DNA of 64,000 bases from Pseudomonas wadenswilerensis (lineage in GTDB: Bacteria; Pseudomonadota; Gammaproteobacteria; Pseudomonadales; Pseudomonadaceae), in contig NZ_UIDD01000006.1 of the NCBI RefSeq assembly GCF_900497695.1, positions 124,001 through 188,000 on the forward strand. Direction: 5' to 3'. Below are positions 46,071 through 55,080 of the stretch, in pieces. Below the pieces are notes generated by a model that was given only the letters and a program-made list of their open reading frames with translations, was not told the origin of the DNA and did no database searches. How positions within the stretch are numbered: the first letter of the stretch is position 1; the number at the start of each line of letters is the position of its first letter. A program made the translations under genes and the position numbers.

Positions 46071-47519
46071 GTGACTCAGAAGCCCGACCAGTGTCTTGGT
46101 GAGTGGATTGATCGTGAAGCGCTTGCAGAAGCGATGATCCCGCTTATCGGTCAGCTCTACCGCAATAACAATGTGGTGAGCTCGATCTATGGCCGTAGCC
46201 TGATCAACCGCTCGGTGATCTCGATCCTCAAAGCACACCGCTTTGCCCGTCATCGCCAGACCGACGAAACCGAACTGTCTGTACACGAGACATTCCCGCT
46301 GCTCAAAGCCATGAGCGAGCTGAAACTGGGCGCCGCTTCGGTCGACCTGGGCAAGCTGGCCAACAAATTCAAGCAAGAAGGCAACGGCCGTAGCGCCGAG
46401 CAGTTCGTGCGTGAAGAAATGGCTGACGTGGTTGGCCAGCAAAACGTTTCGGCGCGCAAAGGCACTGACGTCGTGCTGTACGGCTTCGGTCGTATCGGCC
46501 GTCTGCTGGCGCGTATCCTGATCGAGAAAACCGGTGGTGGCGACGGCCTGCGTCTGCGCGCCATCGTCGTGCGCAAAGGCGCCGAGAACGATCTGGTCAA
46601 GCGTGCCAGCCTGCTGCGTCGTGACTCGGTGCACGGCCCGTTCGATGGCACTATCACCATCGACGAAGCCAACAACACCATCACCGCCAACGGCAACCTG
46701 ATCCAGGTTATCTACGCCAAGAACCCGAGCGAAGTCGACTACACCCAGTACGGCATCGAGAATGCCCTGATCGTCGACAACACCGGTGTATGGCGTGACG
46801 CCGACGGCCTGGGCCAGCACCTGGCCTGCCCGGGCGCTGCTCGCGTGATCCTCACCGCACCTGGCAAGGGCGCGCTGAAGAACATCGTGCACGGCATCAA
46901 CCATGGCGAGATCAGCGCCGATGACAAGATCATCTCCGCGGCTTCCTGCACCACCAACGCCATCGTTCCTGTGCTGAAGGCGGTCAACGACAAGTTCGGT
47001 ATCATCAACGGTCACGTTGAAACCGTTCACTCGTTCACCAACGACCAGAACCTGATCGACAACTTCCACAAGGGCAGCCGTCGTGGTCGCGCCGCGCCGC
47101 TGAACATGGTTATCACCGAGACCGGTGCCGCCACTGCAGCCGCCAAGGCACTGCCAGTGCTCAAGGGCAAGCTGACCGGCAATGCGATCCGCGTACCTAC
47201 GCCGAACGTGTCGATGGCCATCCTGAACCTGAACCTGGAAAAAGCCACCAACCGCGAAGAGATCAACGAGTACCTGCGCCAGATGGCCATGCACTCGGAC
47301 CTGCACAAGCAGATCGACTACGTGAGCTCCCAGGAAGTGGTCTCCACCGACTTCGTCGGCTCGCGCCACGCCGGTGTGGTCGATGCCGAAGCCACCATCT
47401 GCAACGATAACCGTGTTGTCCTGTACGTCTGGTACGACAACGAATTCGGTTACAGCTGCCAGGTAGTGCGCGTGATGGAAGACATGGCTGGCGTCAATCC
47501 GCCTGCTTTCCCACGCTAA
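46071..47519 (+). CDS. gap: Glyceraldehyde-3-phosphate dehydrogenase with N-terminal extension
   Basis: A 482-residue GAPDH, about 150 longer than the usual 330-340. Residues 1-130 (TQKPDQCLGEWIDREALAE...) are an extra helical domain of unknown role. The NAD domain begins VVLYGFGRIGRLLARI at about 134; the catalytic Cys293 is in SAASCTTNAIVPVLK and the C-terminal YVWYDNEFGYSCQVVR is intact, so it should be active. The GTG at 46071 follows TGGAAGG; ATG at 46056 is an alternative. This long form is typical of Pseudomonas and lies beside mfd there too. A strong terminator follows. Confidence 0.92.
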   Translation: MTQKPDQCLGEWIDREALAEAMIPLIGQLYRNNNVVSSIYGRSLINRSVISILKAHRFARHRQTDETELSVHETFPLLKAMSELKLGAASVDLGKLANKFKQEGNGRSAEQFVREEMADVVGQQNVSARKGTDVVLYGFGRIGRLLARILIEKTGGGDGLRLRAIVVRKGAENDLVKRASLLRRDSVHGPFDGTITIDEANNTITANGNLIQVIYAKNPSEVDYTQYGIENALIVDNTGVWRDADGLGQHLACPGAARVILTAPGKGALKNIVHGINHGEISADDKIISAASCTTNAIVPVLKAVNDKFGIINGHVETVHSFTNDQNLIDNFHKGSRRGRAAPLNMVITETGAATAAAKALPVLKGKLTGNAIRVPTPNVSMAILNLNLEKATNREEINEYLRQMAMHSDLHKQIDYVSSQEVVSTDFVGSRHAGVVDAEATICNDNRVVLYVWYDNEFGYSCQVVRVMEDMAGVNPPAFPR

Positions 47520-47540
47520 GCTTGGCTTGGTCGTGAAAGA

Positions 47541-47568
47541 CGGGAACCTCAGGGTTCCCGTTTTTTTT
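47541..47568 (+). terminator. Terminator of gap
   Basis: CGGGAACC, 4-base loop, GGTTCCCG followed by eight T residues. Confidence 0.93.
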
Positions 47569-47592
47569 GCCTGAATTTCTCCAGGAGGTTGG

Positions 47593-48591
47593 ATGCGCAA
47601 GGCAGTGTTGACAGGCGTGTTGCTGAGCCTGGCCGGATGCGGGCAAGGCGACAGTCTCGAGCGCATCAGTGGCCCGACCATGGGCAGCAGCTATACCGTG
47701 CAGTATGTGCGTACACCCTGGGGGCCGGCGCCGGAGCAGGTCAGGCGCGAGGTGGAGCGGATTCTCGAGGGCATCGATAAGCGCTTTTCCACCTACCGCA
47801 GTGATTCGTTGACCGAAGCCTTTAACAGACTGCCAGCGAACAGTTGCCAGCCAATGCCGGCTGATGTGCTTGAGCTGGTGCGGGTTGGCGAGCAACTGGC
47901 GCAGCAGAGTGACGGCGCGTTTGACCTGACCGTGGAGCCGTTGCTCGACCTGTGGGGCTTCGGCCCGCAGTCGCGCAGTGAAAAAGTACCGGATGCCCAG
48001 GCCCTGGCAGCCACTCGCCAGCGGGTCGGGCATGGGCATTTGCGCATAGTTGGCGAGCAGTTGTGCAAGGATGCGCCGGTGGAAGTGGACTTCAACAGCA
48101 TCGCTGCCGGGCATGCGGTGGACTTGCTGGTGGAGCGGCTAAAAGCCCTGGGTGTCGCGGATTTGCTGGTCGAAGCCACAGGCGAGCTCAAGGCCATCGG
48201 GCGCAAACCGGACGGCAGTCACTGGAACGTGGCCCTGGAATTGCCCCGCGATGATCGTCAGATTGCCCAGCAAGTGCTGGCGGTGGACGGTTTTGGTGTG
48301 TCTACCTCCGGTGACTATCGCAATTATTTCGAGGAGAATGGCCAGCGCTATTCGCACACCTTCGATGCGCGTCTGGGTAAACCGGTGAAACACGACCTGG
48401 CGGCGGTGACGGTGTTTGACCGATCGACGCTGATGGCCGATGGGTATTCGACCTTGTTGTTTATCCTCGGGCCTGAGCGGGGCTGGGAATTTGCCCTCCA
48501 GCACGAGATTGCTGCAGTGTTCGTGACCCGGGTTGCCGATGGTTTCGTCTCCCGCAGTACGCCGGCGTTTGCCCAGGTGAACAAGCAGTAA
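47593..48591 (+). CDS. apbE: FAD:protein FMN transferase ApbE (lipoprotein)
   Basis: ApbE attaches FMN to Thr or Ser of partner flavoproteins using FAD. The 332-residue product has a lipobox LSLAGC with Cys16, then GPTMGSSYTVQY, RFSTYRSDS, the FAD-binding VDFNSIAAGHAVD (about 157-169) and FDARLGKP. The usual VDIGGE is here VEATGE, a variation in the loop that may affect metal or flavin binding. In P. aeruginosa apbE closes the nqr operon next to gap; here no nqr gene or nqrM is present. Ribosome site CCAGGAGGTTGG is very strong. Confidence 0.9.
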   Translation: MRKAVLTGVLLSLAGCGQGDSLERISGPTMGSSYTVQYVRTPWGPAPEQVRREVERILEGIDKRFSTYRSDSLTEAFNRLPANSCQPMPADVLELVRVGEQLAQQSDGAFDLTVEPLLDLWGFGPQSRSEKVPDAQALAATRQRVGHGHLRIVGEQLCKDAPVEVDFNSIAAGHAVDLLVERLKALGVADLLVEATGELKAIGRKPDGSHWNVALELPRDDRQIAQQVLAVDGFGVSTSGDYRNYFEENGQRYSHTFDARLGKPVKHDLAAVTVFDRSTLMADGYSTLLFILGPERGWEFALQHEIAAVFVTRVADGFVSRSTPAFAQVNKQ

Positions 48592-48599
48592 CCAGTTTT

Positions 48600-48689
48600 T
48601 GTGGGAGCTGGCCTTGCCAGCGATGCAGGCGACGCGCAATCGCTGACACTGCGCTGATGCCATCGCCGGCAAGGCCGGCTCCCACAGGG
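48600..48689. repeat. REP pair between apbE and sthA, opposite orientation
   Basis: TGTGGGAGCTGGCCTTGCCAGCGATG then CATCGCCGGCAAGGCCGGCTCCCACA, so the units face outward, unlike the other pairs. The two arms have slightly different stems (AGCTGGC and GCCGGC), showing independent drift. Confidence 0.85.
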
Positions 48690-48864
48690 TTTGTGTAAAT
48701 GACATGTAGTGCAGAGAAAAATAGCCTACGACGCGACCAAGGGTTAATGTGCGCGGCGTTCAAGCTTGATTAGACTGCACCCGAATTTTTTCATGGCGCC
48801 GCTGGCGACATGAGGTAGCCCCGCCCGCCGATGTGGCGCGCGGGCCTGTTCTGAAGGAGTACGC

Positions 48865-50259
48865 ATGGCTGTCTACAACTACGACGTAGTGGTGCTGGGT
48901 TCCGGCCCCGCAGGAGAAGGGGCGGCAATGAATGCTGCCAAAGCAGGACGCAAGGTGGCGATGGTCGATAGCCGTCGCCAGGTCGGCGGCAACTGCACCC
49001 ACCTGGGCACCATCCCGTCCAAGGCCTTGCGTCACTCGGTGCGCCAGATCATGCAGTTCAACACCAACCCGATGTTCCGGGCCATTGGTGAGCCGCGCTG
49101 GTTCTCGTTCCCTGACGTTCTGAAAAGCGCCGAGAAGGTGATCTCCAAGCAGGTCGCCTCGCGCACCGGCTACTACGCGCGCAACCGCGTCGACGTATTC
49201 TTCGGCACCGGCAGCTTCGCCGACGAGCAGACCATCGAAGTGGTCTGCGCCAACGGCGTGGTCGAGAAGCTGGTGGCCAAGCACATCATCATCGCCACCG
49301 GTTCGCGTCCGTATCGCCCGGCCGATATCGATTTCCACCACCCGCGAATCTACGATAGCGACACCATCCTCAGCCTCGGCCACACCCCGCGCAAACTGAT
49401 CGTCTACGGCGCTGGCGTGATTGGCTGTGAATACGCCTCGATCTTCAGTGGTCTGGGTGTGCTGGTAGAGCTGGTGGACAACCGCGGCCAGTTGCTGAGC
49501 TTCCTCGACTCGGAAATCTCCCAGGCGTTGAGCTACCACTTCAGCAACAACAACATCACCGTGCGCCACAACGAAGAGTACGAGCGTGTCGAAGGCCTGG
49601 ACAACGGTGTGATCCTGCACCTCAAGTCCGGCAAGAAGATCAAGGCCGACGCCTTGCTCTGGTGCAACGGCCGTACGGGCAACACCGACAAGCTGGGCCT
49701 GGAAAACATCGGCATCAAGGTCAACAGCCGTGGCCAGATCGAAGTCGACGAGAACTACCGCACCCATGTGCCGAACATCTACGGTGCCGGTGACGTGATC
49801 GGCTGGCCGAGCCTGGCCAGCGCCGCCCACGACCAGGGCCGCTCGGCCGCTGGCAGCATCGTCGACAACGGCAGCTGGCGCTTCGTCAACGATGTGCCGA
49901 CCGGTATCTACACCATTCCGGAGATCAGCTCGATCGGCAAGAACGAGCAGGAGCTGACCCAGGCCAAGGTGCCGTATGAAGTGGGCAAGGCCTTCTTCAA
50001 GGGCATGGCCCGGGCGCAGATCGCCGGTGAGCCACAAGGCATGCTGAAGATCCTGTTCCACCGCGAAACCCTGGAAATCCTCGGCGTGCACTGCTTCGGT
50101 TACCAGGCGTCGGAGATCGTCCACATCGGCCAGGCGATCATGGATCAGCCGGGTGAGCACAACACTCTGAAGTACTTCGTCAACACCACCTTCAACTATC
50201 CGACCATGGCCGAAGCCTATCGGGTAGCGGCTTACGACGGCCTCAACCGGCTTTTTTGA
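48865..50259 (+). CDS. sthA: Soluble pyridine nucleotide transhydrogenase SthA
   Basis: SthA is a cytoplasmic FAD enzyme exchanging hydride between NADPH and NAD. The 464-residue product has the FAD site [14 protein letters not shown] (about 8-21), the disulfide-region motif [17 protein letters not shown] in which the second Cys is absent as in known SthA, the NAD(P) site [16 protein letters not shown] (about 177-192), and [24 protein letters not shown] precedes the ATG. Length and motifs are normal. Confidence 0.95.
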   Translation: MAVYNYDVVVLGSGPAGEGAAMNAAKAGRKVAMVDSRRQVGGNCTHLGTIPSKALRHSVRQIMQFNTNPMFRAIGEPRWFSFPDVLKSAEKVISKQVASRTGYYARNRVDVFFGTGSFADEQTIEVVCANGVVEKLVAKHIIIATGSRPYRPADIDFHHPRIYDSDTILSLGHTPRKLIVYGAGVIGCEYASIFSGLGVLVELVDNRGQLLSFLDSEISQALSYHFSNNNITVRHNEEYERVEGLDNGVILHLKSGKKIKADALLWCNGRTGNTDKLGLENIGIKVNSRGQIEVDENYRTHVPNIYGAGDVIGWPSLASAAHDQGRSAAGSIVDNGSWRFVNDVPTGIYTIPEISSIGKNEQELTQAKVPYEVGKAFFKGMARAQIAGEPQGMLKILFHRETLEILGVHCFGYQASEIVHIGQAIMDQPGEHNTLKYFVNTTFNYPTMAEAYRVAAYDGLNRLF

Positions 50260-50301
50260 GCGGCTCCGGCCGGTGGCCTGAGCCGGCCGGGGAGACCGAT
50301 T

Positions 50302-51024
50302 TCAGCGATTCTCGAGGGTGGCGCTGGCCAAACCGGGAAAGTCTGTAATCAGGCTGTCTACGCCGAAGTCGGCGAGCCTGCGCATCAGCGCCGGCTCGTT
50401 GACTGTCCACACCGACACGTGCAACCCCTGGCGCTGGGCCTTGATCAGGCGCTCGGGGGTGCACAGTGTCCAGTTCAACGCCAGCAAGTTGCAGTCATAG
50501 TTCTGGGCGACCTTCAGCGGGTCGAGCCAGGCGTATTCGGCGACCAGCCCCCTGGAAATATCCGGTGTCAGCTCAAGCGCTGCGCCCAGCACTTCCCGTG
50601 AGCTCGAGGTGATGGTGATCTTGTCGAGCAGGCCGAACTGCTGGGCCATTTCGCGGATTGCCAGCACGGTGGTGGCGGCGCGGGTGCGCGAGGCACTCTT
50701 GACTTCCAGCTGCCAGTGCTCGAAATCGCACTTCTCGAACAGTTCCTCAAGGCGCGGGACAGGGCAGGGCGAGACCCAGCCCGGGCCGCCCTTGCGCGCG
50801 TCATAGGTGGCAAGGTCTGCCGCGCTGTGTTCGACGACCTTGCCGCGCCGGCCGGTGGTGCGCTTGAGGCTGGGGTCGTGGATCACCATCAGCTGGTTGT
50901 CGGCTGACAGGTGCAGGTCGAGTTCGCAGCGACGCACGCCGTGCCCAAGGCACTGCTGGAAGCTGGCGAGGGTGTTTTCGGGGGCTTCGCCCTTGGCGCC
51001 GCGGTGGCCGTAAATCGTGGTCAC
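50302..51024 (-). CDS. glpQ: Glycerophosphodiester phosphodiesterase (GDPD)
   Basis: A 240-residue cytoplasmic GDPD of the UgpQ/GlpQ type, hydrolysing glycerophosphodiesters from lipids. It starts VTTIYGHRGAKGEAPENTL (GTG at 51024 after GAAGGAACAAAC), with catalytic HRG and later ELDLHLSADNQLMVIHDPSLKRTT, which holds the metal ligands Glu, Asp and His. No signal peptide, so it works inside the cell. The frame continues to 51189 but the extra codons are not family-like. It is downstream of the PilZ gene, 28 bases away, in one operon. Confidence 0.85.
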   Translation of the reverse strand: MTTIYGHRGAKGEAPENTLASFQQCLGHGVRRCELDLHLSADNQLMVIHDPSLKRTTGRRGKVVEHSAADLATYDARKGGPGWVSPCPVPRLEELFEKCDFEHWQLEVKSASRTRAATTVLAIREMAQQFGLLDKITITSSSREVLGAALELTPDISRGLVAEYAWLDPLKVAQNYDCNLLALNWTLCTPERLIKAQRQGLHVSVWTVNEPALMRRLADFGVDSLITDFPGLASATLENR

Positions 51025-51052
51025 GTTTGTTCCTTCAACAAATAAGTGAAAC

Positions 51053-51640
51053 TCAGGAGGCGCTTGGCTCGTTCTGCTCCAGGGCCTGGCGTCGTTGTTG
51101 CGCTTGGCGTTGCAGGATGTAGCGGGCCAGCAGCTGGCGCTGGGCATCGGTGGTGTCGACGAATTCGGTGCCGATCTCGTAGAGGCCATCGGCGTTGCGA
51201 TCGCAATGGGTAACCTTGGCGCGCAGCAACAGGCCCAGGGCCTGGGGCATCAGCACCATCTTCACCGCGATACGTGCGCCGGCAGCCACCGGCTCGGCCT
51301 GGCTGAACTCGATGCCGCCCTCGGACAGCACCACCGTCTGTGGCGCGCTCAGTTGCCCGAGCAAGGTCTGCGCGACCACCGCGCTAAGCAGGTCGATGCG
51401 CTTGTTCTGAGCCTTGAGAAAGGCGGCCAGGGTGCGGTCCTTGTCACTGAGCTGGCGCAGCAGGTGCTGGGATTCGAACTCGCTCAGGTGCAGTTCGCTG
51501 AGCAGGTTGAACAGCGGCGAAGTATCTTGCAACAAGTCCGCGCCAGGCGCTTCGGTGGCGCTCAACGGGCTAATTTCCAGTGCGATCTGATCCTCGATAC
51601 GGTAGTATTCGCGGCGATCTTCTTCATCTAATGTCGACAT
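51053..51640 (-). CDS. PilZ-domain protein (c-di-GMP effector, 195 residues)
   Basis: A 195-residue protein with N-terminal RREYYRIE (the Arg-rich loop of PilZ), a helical stretch of about 70 residues, and a C-terminal beta barrel with VVLSEGGIEFS (the D/NxSxxG-like motif, here S-E-G-G) and YEIGTEFVDTT. The first Arg pair (R9, R10) and R14 are the likely c-di-GMP ligands. Insertion of a helical region between the RxxxR motif and the barrel is unusual compared with simple PilZ proteins. It heads a two-gene operon with glpQ and diverges from lolC. Confidence 0.82.
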   Translation of the reverse strand: MSTLDEEDRREYYRIEDQIALEISPLSATEAPGADLLQDTSPLFNLLSELHLSEFESQHLLRQLSDKDRTLAAFLKAQNKRIDLLSAVVAQTLLGQLSAPQTVVLSEGGIEFSQAEPVAAGARIAVKMVLMPQALGLLLRAKVTHCDRNADGLYEIGTEFVDTTDAQRQLLARYILQRQAQQRRQALEQNEPSAS

Positions 51641-51734
51641 GGCGAACCCATGGTAGCGGCGGTGGTCTGAGTGTAAAGCTGCTATTCAAGCCCCGCCACA
51701 AGGACGTTCCTCTTTCATCCGAACAAGCCCCGAC

Positions 51735-52985
51735 ATGTTCAGACCTCTCTTCGTATTCATCGGCACGCGTTATACCCGTGCCAAGCGTCGCAACCACTTC
51801 GTCTCGTTCATTTCCCTGACCTCGATGATCGGCCTCGCCCTGGGCGTTGTCGTGATGATCGTGGTGTTGTCGGTCATGAATGGCTTCGATCACGAGATGC
51901 GCACCCGGGTGTTGGGCATGGTGCCCCACGCCACACTGGAAACCGGCCAGCCGATCAACGACTGGCCCGCCCTTGCCAGTCAAGTAAAGCAGAACCCGCA
52001 GGTTCTGGCGGTGGCGCCCTTCACCCAGATGCAGGGCCTGCTGACCCATGACGGCAAGGTGCAGAAGGTGCTGCTCAATGGCATCGACCCGGCCCAGGAA
52101 CGCAAGGTCTCGATCATCGACGACTTTATCCGCGAGGGTAAGCTCGATGACCTGGCTCCCGGCGAGTTCGGCATCATGATCGGCGACAAGGCGGCGACCA
52201 AGCTGGGCGTTGGCATCGGCGACAAGCTGACCTTCGTCGCCCCGGAGGTCACCGTGACCCCGGCCGGCATGTTCCCGCGCATGAAGCGTTTCACCGTGGT
52301 CGGCATCTTCCATGTCGGCGCCGGCGAAATCGACGGCTACCTGGGCCTGACCAACCTGTCGGACCTGTCCCGCCTGCACCGCTGGAAGTCCGACCAGGTC
52401 CAGGGCCTGCGCCTGAAGTTCGACGACCTGTTCCAGGCCCCGCGAGTTGCCTGGGACATTGCGCAGAAACTCGGCGAGCAGGAGTTCTACGCCCGCGACT
52501 GGACCCGCAGCCACGGCAACCTGTACCAGGCGATCCGCATGGAAAAAGCCATGATCGGCCTGCTGTTGCTGCTGATCGTCGCGGTGGCGGCGTTCAACAT
52601 CATTTCCACCCTGGTGATGGTGGTCAACGACAAGAAGGGCGATATCGCCATCTTGCGCACCCTGGGTTCGACGCCTGGGCAGATCATGGCCATCTTCATG
52701 GTCCAGGGCACGGTGATCGGCGTGGTCGGCACCCTGATCGGCGCGTTGGTGGGCATTTTTGCCGCGCTCAATGTCAGCGCCGCGATTGCCGGCATCGAGA
52801 CCCTGATCGGGCACAAGTTCCTCAATGCCGACGTCTACTTCATCGACTACCTGCCTTCGCAGATCATGGCCGAGGACGTGTGGATGGTCTGCGGCGCGGC
52901 ATTGGTCCTGAGTTTCCTCGCCACCCTGTATCCGGCCTGGCGTGCGGCACGCACCCAGCCTGCGGAGGCGCTACGTTATGAGTGA
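51735..52985 (+). CDS. lolC: Lipoprotein-releasing ABC permease LolC
   Basis: LolC, with LolD and LolE, extracts outer-membrane-bound lipoproteins from the inner membrane and passes them to LolA. The 416-residue product has one N-terminal membrane helix (about 23-45), a large periplasmic domain (about 46-265) and three C-terminal helices (about 272, 315 and 375), with [15 protein letters not shown] at the N-terminus. It is paralogous to the lolE product here. Its stop overlaps lolD (ATG at 52978). Confidence 0.92.
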   Translation: MFRPLFVFIGTRYTRAKRRNHFVSFISLTSMIGLALGVVVMIVVLSVMNGFDHEMRTRVLGMVPHATLETGQPINDWPALASQVKQNPQVLAVAPFTQMQGLLTHDGKVQKVLLNGIDPAQERKVSIIDDFIREGKLDDLAPGEFGIMIGDKAATKLGVGIGDKLTFVAPEVTVTPAGMFPRMKRFTVVGIFHVGAGEIDGYLGLTNLSDLSRLHRWKSDQVQGLRLKFDDLFQAPRVAWDIAQKLGEQEFYARDWTRSHGNLYQAIRMEKAMIGLLLLLIVAVAAFNIISTLVMVVNDKKGDIAILRTLGSTPGQIMAIFMVQGTVIGVVGTLIGALVGIFAALNVSAAIAGIETLIGHKFLNADVYFIDYLPSQIMAEDVWMVCGAALVLSFLATLYPAWRAARTQPAEALRYE

Positions 52986-53676
52986 GTTGGGCATGAGTGA
53001 TAAAGCAGTGCTGAGTTGCCGCAACCTGGGCAAGTCCTACGAGGAAGGCCCGGAGAAGGTCCAGGTGTTGTCCGGTTTGCAGCTGGAGCTGCACCCGGGC
53101 GAGCGGGTGGCGATCGTCGGTAGTTCGGGTTCGGGCAAGAGTACCTTGCTCAACCTGCTCGGCGGCCTCGACACGCCTTCCGAAGGCAGCGTCTGGCTGG
53201 CCGGCGAAGAGCTCTCGGCGCTGGGCGAACGCGCCCGTGGCCTGCTGCGCAACCGCGCCCTGGGCTTTGTCTACCAGTTCCACCACCTGCTGCCGGAGTT
53301 CACCGCGCTGGAGAACGTGTGCATGCCGCTGCTGATCGGCCGCACCGCCATCCCTGAAGCTCGCGAGCGCGCCGAAGCGTTGCTCAAGCGCGTCGGCCTG
53401 GGCCATCGCCTGAGCCACAAGCCGGCCGAGTTGTCCGGTGGTGAGCGCCAGCGCGTGGCCATCGCCCGGGCGCTGGTCAACCGTCCGGGGCTGGTAATGC
53501 TTGACGAGCCGACCGGCAACCTCGATCACCACACCGCCCAGGGCATCCAGGACCTCATGCAGGAGCTGAGCAGCGCTTCGCAGACGGCCTTCCTGGTGGT
53601 GACCCACGATCTCAACCTGGCGCGGCAGATGGACCGTGTGCTGCGTCTGGAAGACGGGCACCTGGTCCCGATCTGA
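52978..53676 (+). CDS. lolD: Lipoprotein-releasing ABC ATPase LolD
   Basis: The 232-residue ATPase has Walker [10 protein letters not shown] (about 48), signature LSGGERQR (about 154), Walker [13 protein letters not shown] and the H-loop VVTHD. The start at 52978 follows TGCGGAGGCGCTACG inside lolC, so translation is coupled. The in-frame ATG at 52993 is a second option. Confidence 0.95.
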   Translation: MSELGMSDKAVLSCRNLGKSYEEGPEKVQVLSGLQLELHPGERVAIVGSSGSGKSTLLNLLGGLDTPSEGSVWLAGEELSALGERARGLLRNRALGFVYQFHHLLPEFTALENVCMPLLIGRTAIPEARERAEALLKRVGLGHRLSHKPAELSGGERQRVAIARALVNRPGLVMLDEPTGNLDHHTAQGIQDLMQELSSASQTAFLVVTHDLNLARQMDRVLRLEDGHLVPI

Positions 53677-53689
53677 CGGCCCGCGCAAT

Positions 53690-53730
53690 GTGCCCGCCGG
53701 GTTAGGCGGGCACCTGGTTTCTTTTCTTTA
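53690..53730 (+). terminator. Hairpin between lolD and lolE
   Basis: GTGCCCGCC, 6-base loop, GGCGGGCAC, followed 4 bases later by TTTCTTTTCTTT. It resembles an intrinsic terminator inside the lol operon and could lower lolE expression. Confidence 0.6.
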
Positions 53731-53746
53731 CCCGGGTGCTTCGTTC

Positions 53747-54991
53747 ATGTTCAGACCCTTGTCTATTTTCATCGGCGCGCGCTACACCCGCGCCAAGCGC
53801 CGCAACCATTTCATTTCGTTCATCTCCATGACCTCGATGATCGGCCTGTCCCTGGGCGTGTTGGCGATGATCGTGGTGCTGTCGGTGATGAACGGCTTTC
53901 AGCGCGAAATGAGTTCGCGCATCCTCGGCATGGTGCCGCACGCCAGCGTGCTCGGTGCCCAGCCGCTGGACGACTGGCGGCCGGTGGCGGCCGAAGCCTT
54001 GAAGAACCCTGAAGTGATCGCCGCCGCGCCACTGACCGAGATGGAAGGCATGCTTTCCTACAAAGGCTCGATGCAGCCGATCCAGGTCAGCGGCATCGAC
54101 CCGGCCGAGGAGGGCAAGGTCTCGATCGTCGCCCAGCATATCGTTCAGGGCCGCCTCGAAGACCTCAAGCCGGGCGAGTTCGGCGTGGTCATCGGCGAAA
54201 TCACCGCGCGGCGTTTTCGCCTCAACGTCGGCGACAAGCTGACCCTGATCGTGCCGGAAGTCAGCAGCGCGCCAGGTGGCATCACCCCGCGCATGCAGCG
54301 CCTGAACGTGGTCGGAGTATTCAAGGTGGGCGCCGAGCTGGATGGCTCGCTGGGCCTGATGCACATGGCTGACGCCGCGCAGATGCAGCGCTGGGCGCCG
54401 AACCAGGTGCAGGGCGTGCGCCTGAAGGTCAAGGACCTGTATGCGGCGCCGCAGGTGTCCAAGGCGATTACCGCGAGCCTCGGCGAGCAGTACCGCGCCG
54501 ATGACTGGACCCACACCCAGGGCAGCCTGTTCAGCGCGATGAAGATGGAAAAGACCATGATCGGCCTGTTGCTGCTGCTGATCATCGCCGTGGCGGCGTT
54601 CAACATCATTGCCACGCTGATCATGGTGGTCAACGACAAAGGTGCCGACATCGCCATCCTGCGCACCATCGGCGCCACGCCGGCGCAGATCATGGGCACC
54701 TTCATGGTGCAGGGCAGCCTGATCGGTATCGTCGGTACCTTGATTGGCGGCGTGCTCGGGGTGGTCGCGGCGCTGAACGTCAGCCAGATCGTCGGCTGGC
54801 TGGAGCGGGTCAGCGGCCAGCATATCTTCACCTCGGACGTGTACTTCATCAGCACCTTGCCGTCGGAGCTGCAGTGGGGCGACGTGGCGCTGATCTGCAG
54901 TGCCGGCTTGATCATGAGCTTCCTGGCGACGCTGTACCCGGCGTGGCGGGCATCGCAGGTGGAACCGGCGTACGCCTTGCGTTACGAGTGA
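53747..54991 (+). CDS. lolE: Lipoprotein-releasing ABC permease LolE
   Basis: The 414-residue permease is about the same length as LolC and shares [21 protein letters not shown] at the start and a nearly identical first C-terminal membrane segment ([21 protein letters not shown]). Topology is the same: one N-terminal helix, a large periplasmic domain, three C-terminal helices. LolC and LolE are expected to form the heterodimer. Its ribosome site is weak (CCCGGGTGCTTCGTTC), and a hairpin precedes it. Confidence 0.92.
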   Translation: MFRPLSIFIGARYTRAKRRNHFISFISMTSMIGLSLGVLAMIVVLSVMNGFQREMSSRILGMVPHASVLGAQPLDDWRPVAAEALKNPEVIAAAPLTEMEGMLSYKGSMQPIQVSGIDPAEEGKVSIVAQHIVQGRLEDLKPGEFGVVIGEITARRFRLNVGDKLTLIVPEVSSAPGGITPRMQRLNVVGVFKVGAELDGSLGLMHMADAAQMQRWAPNQVQGVRLKVKDLYAAPQVSKAITASLGEQYRADDWTHTQGSLFSAMKMEKTMIGLLLLLIIAVAAFNIIATLIMVVNDKGADIAILRTIGATPAQIMGTFMVQGSLIGIVGTLIGGVLGVVAALNVSQIVGWLERVSGQHIFTSDVYFISTLPSELQWGDVALICSAGLIMSFLATLYPAWRASQVEPAYALRYE

Positions 54992-55016
54992 TGGCCGTTA
55001 CGGCCGCACTGCGGCC

Positions 55017-55075
55017 GATCGCTGGCAAGGCCAGCTCCCACAAGAGCCATTGTGGGAGCCGGCCTTGCCGGCGAT
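55017..55075. repeat. REP pair downstream of lolE
   Basis: GATCGCTGGCAAGGCCAGCTCCCACA and TGTGGGAGCCGGCCTTGCCGGCG, inverted, between convergent lolE and the copper sensor gene. Confidence 0.87.
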
Positions 55076-55080
55076 AAGGG

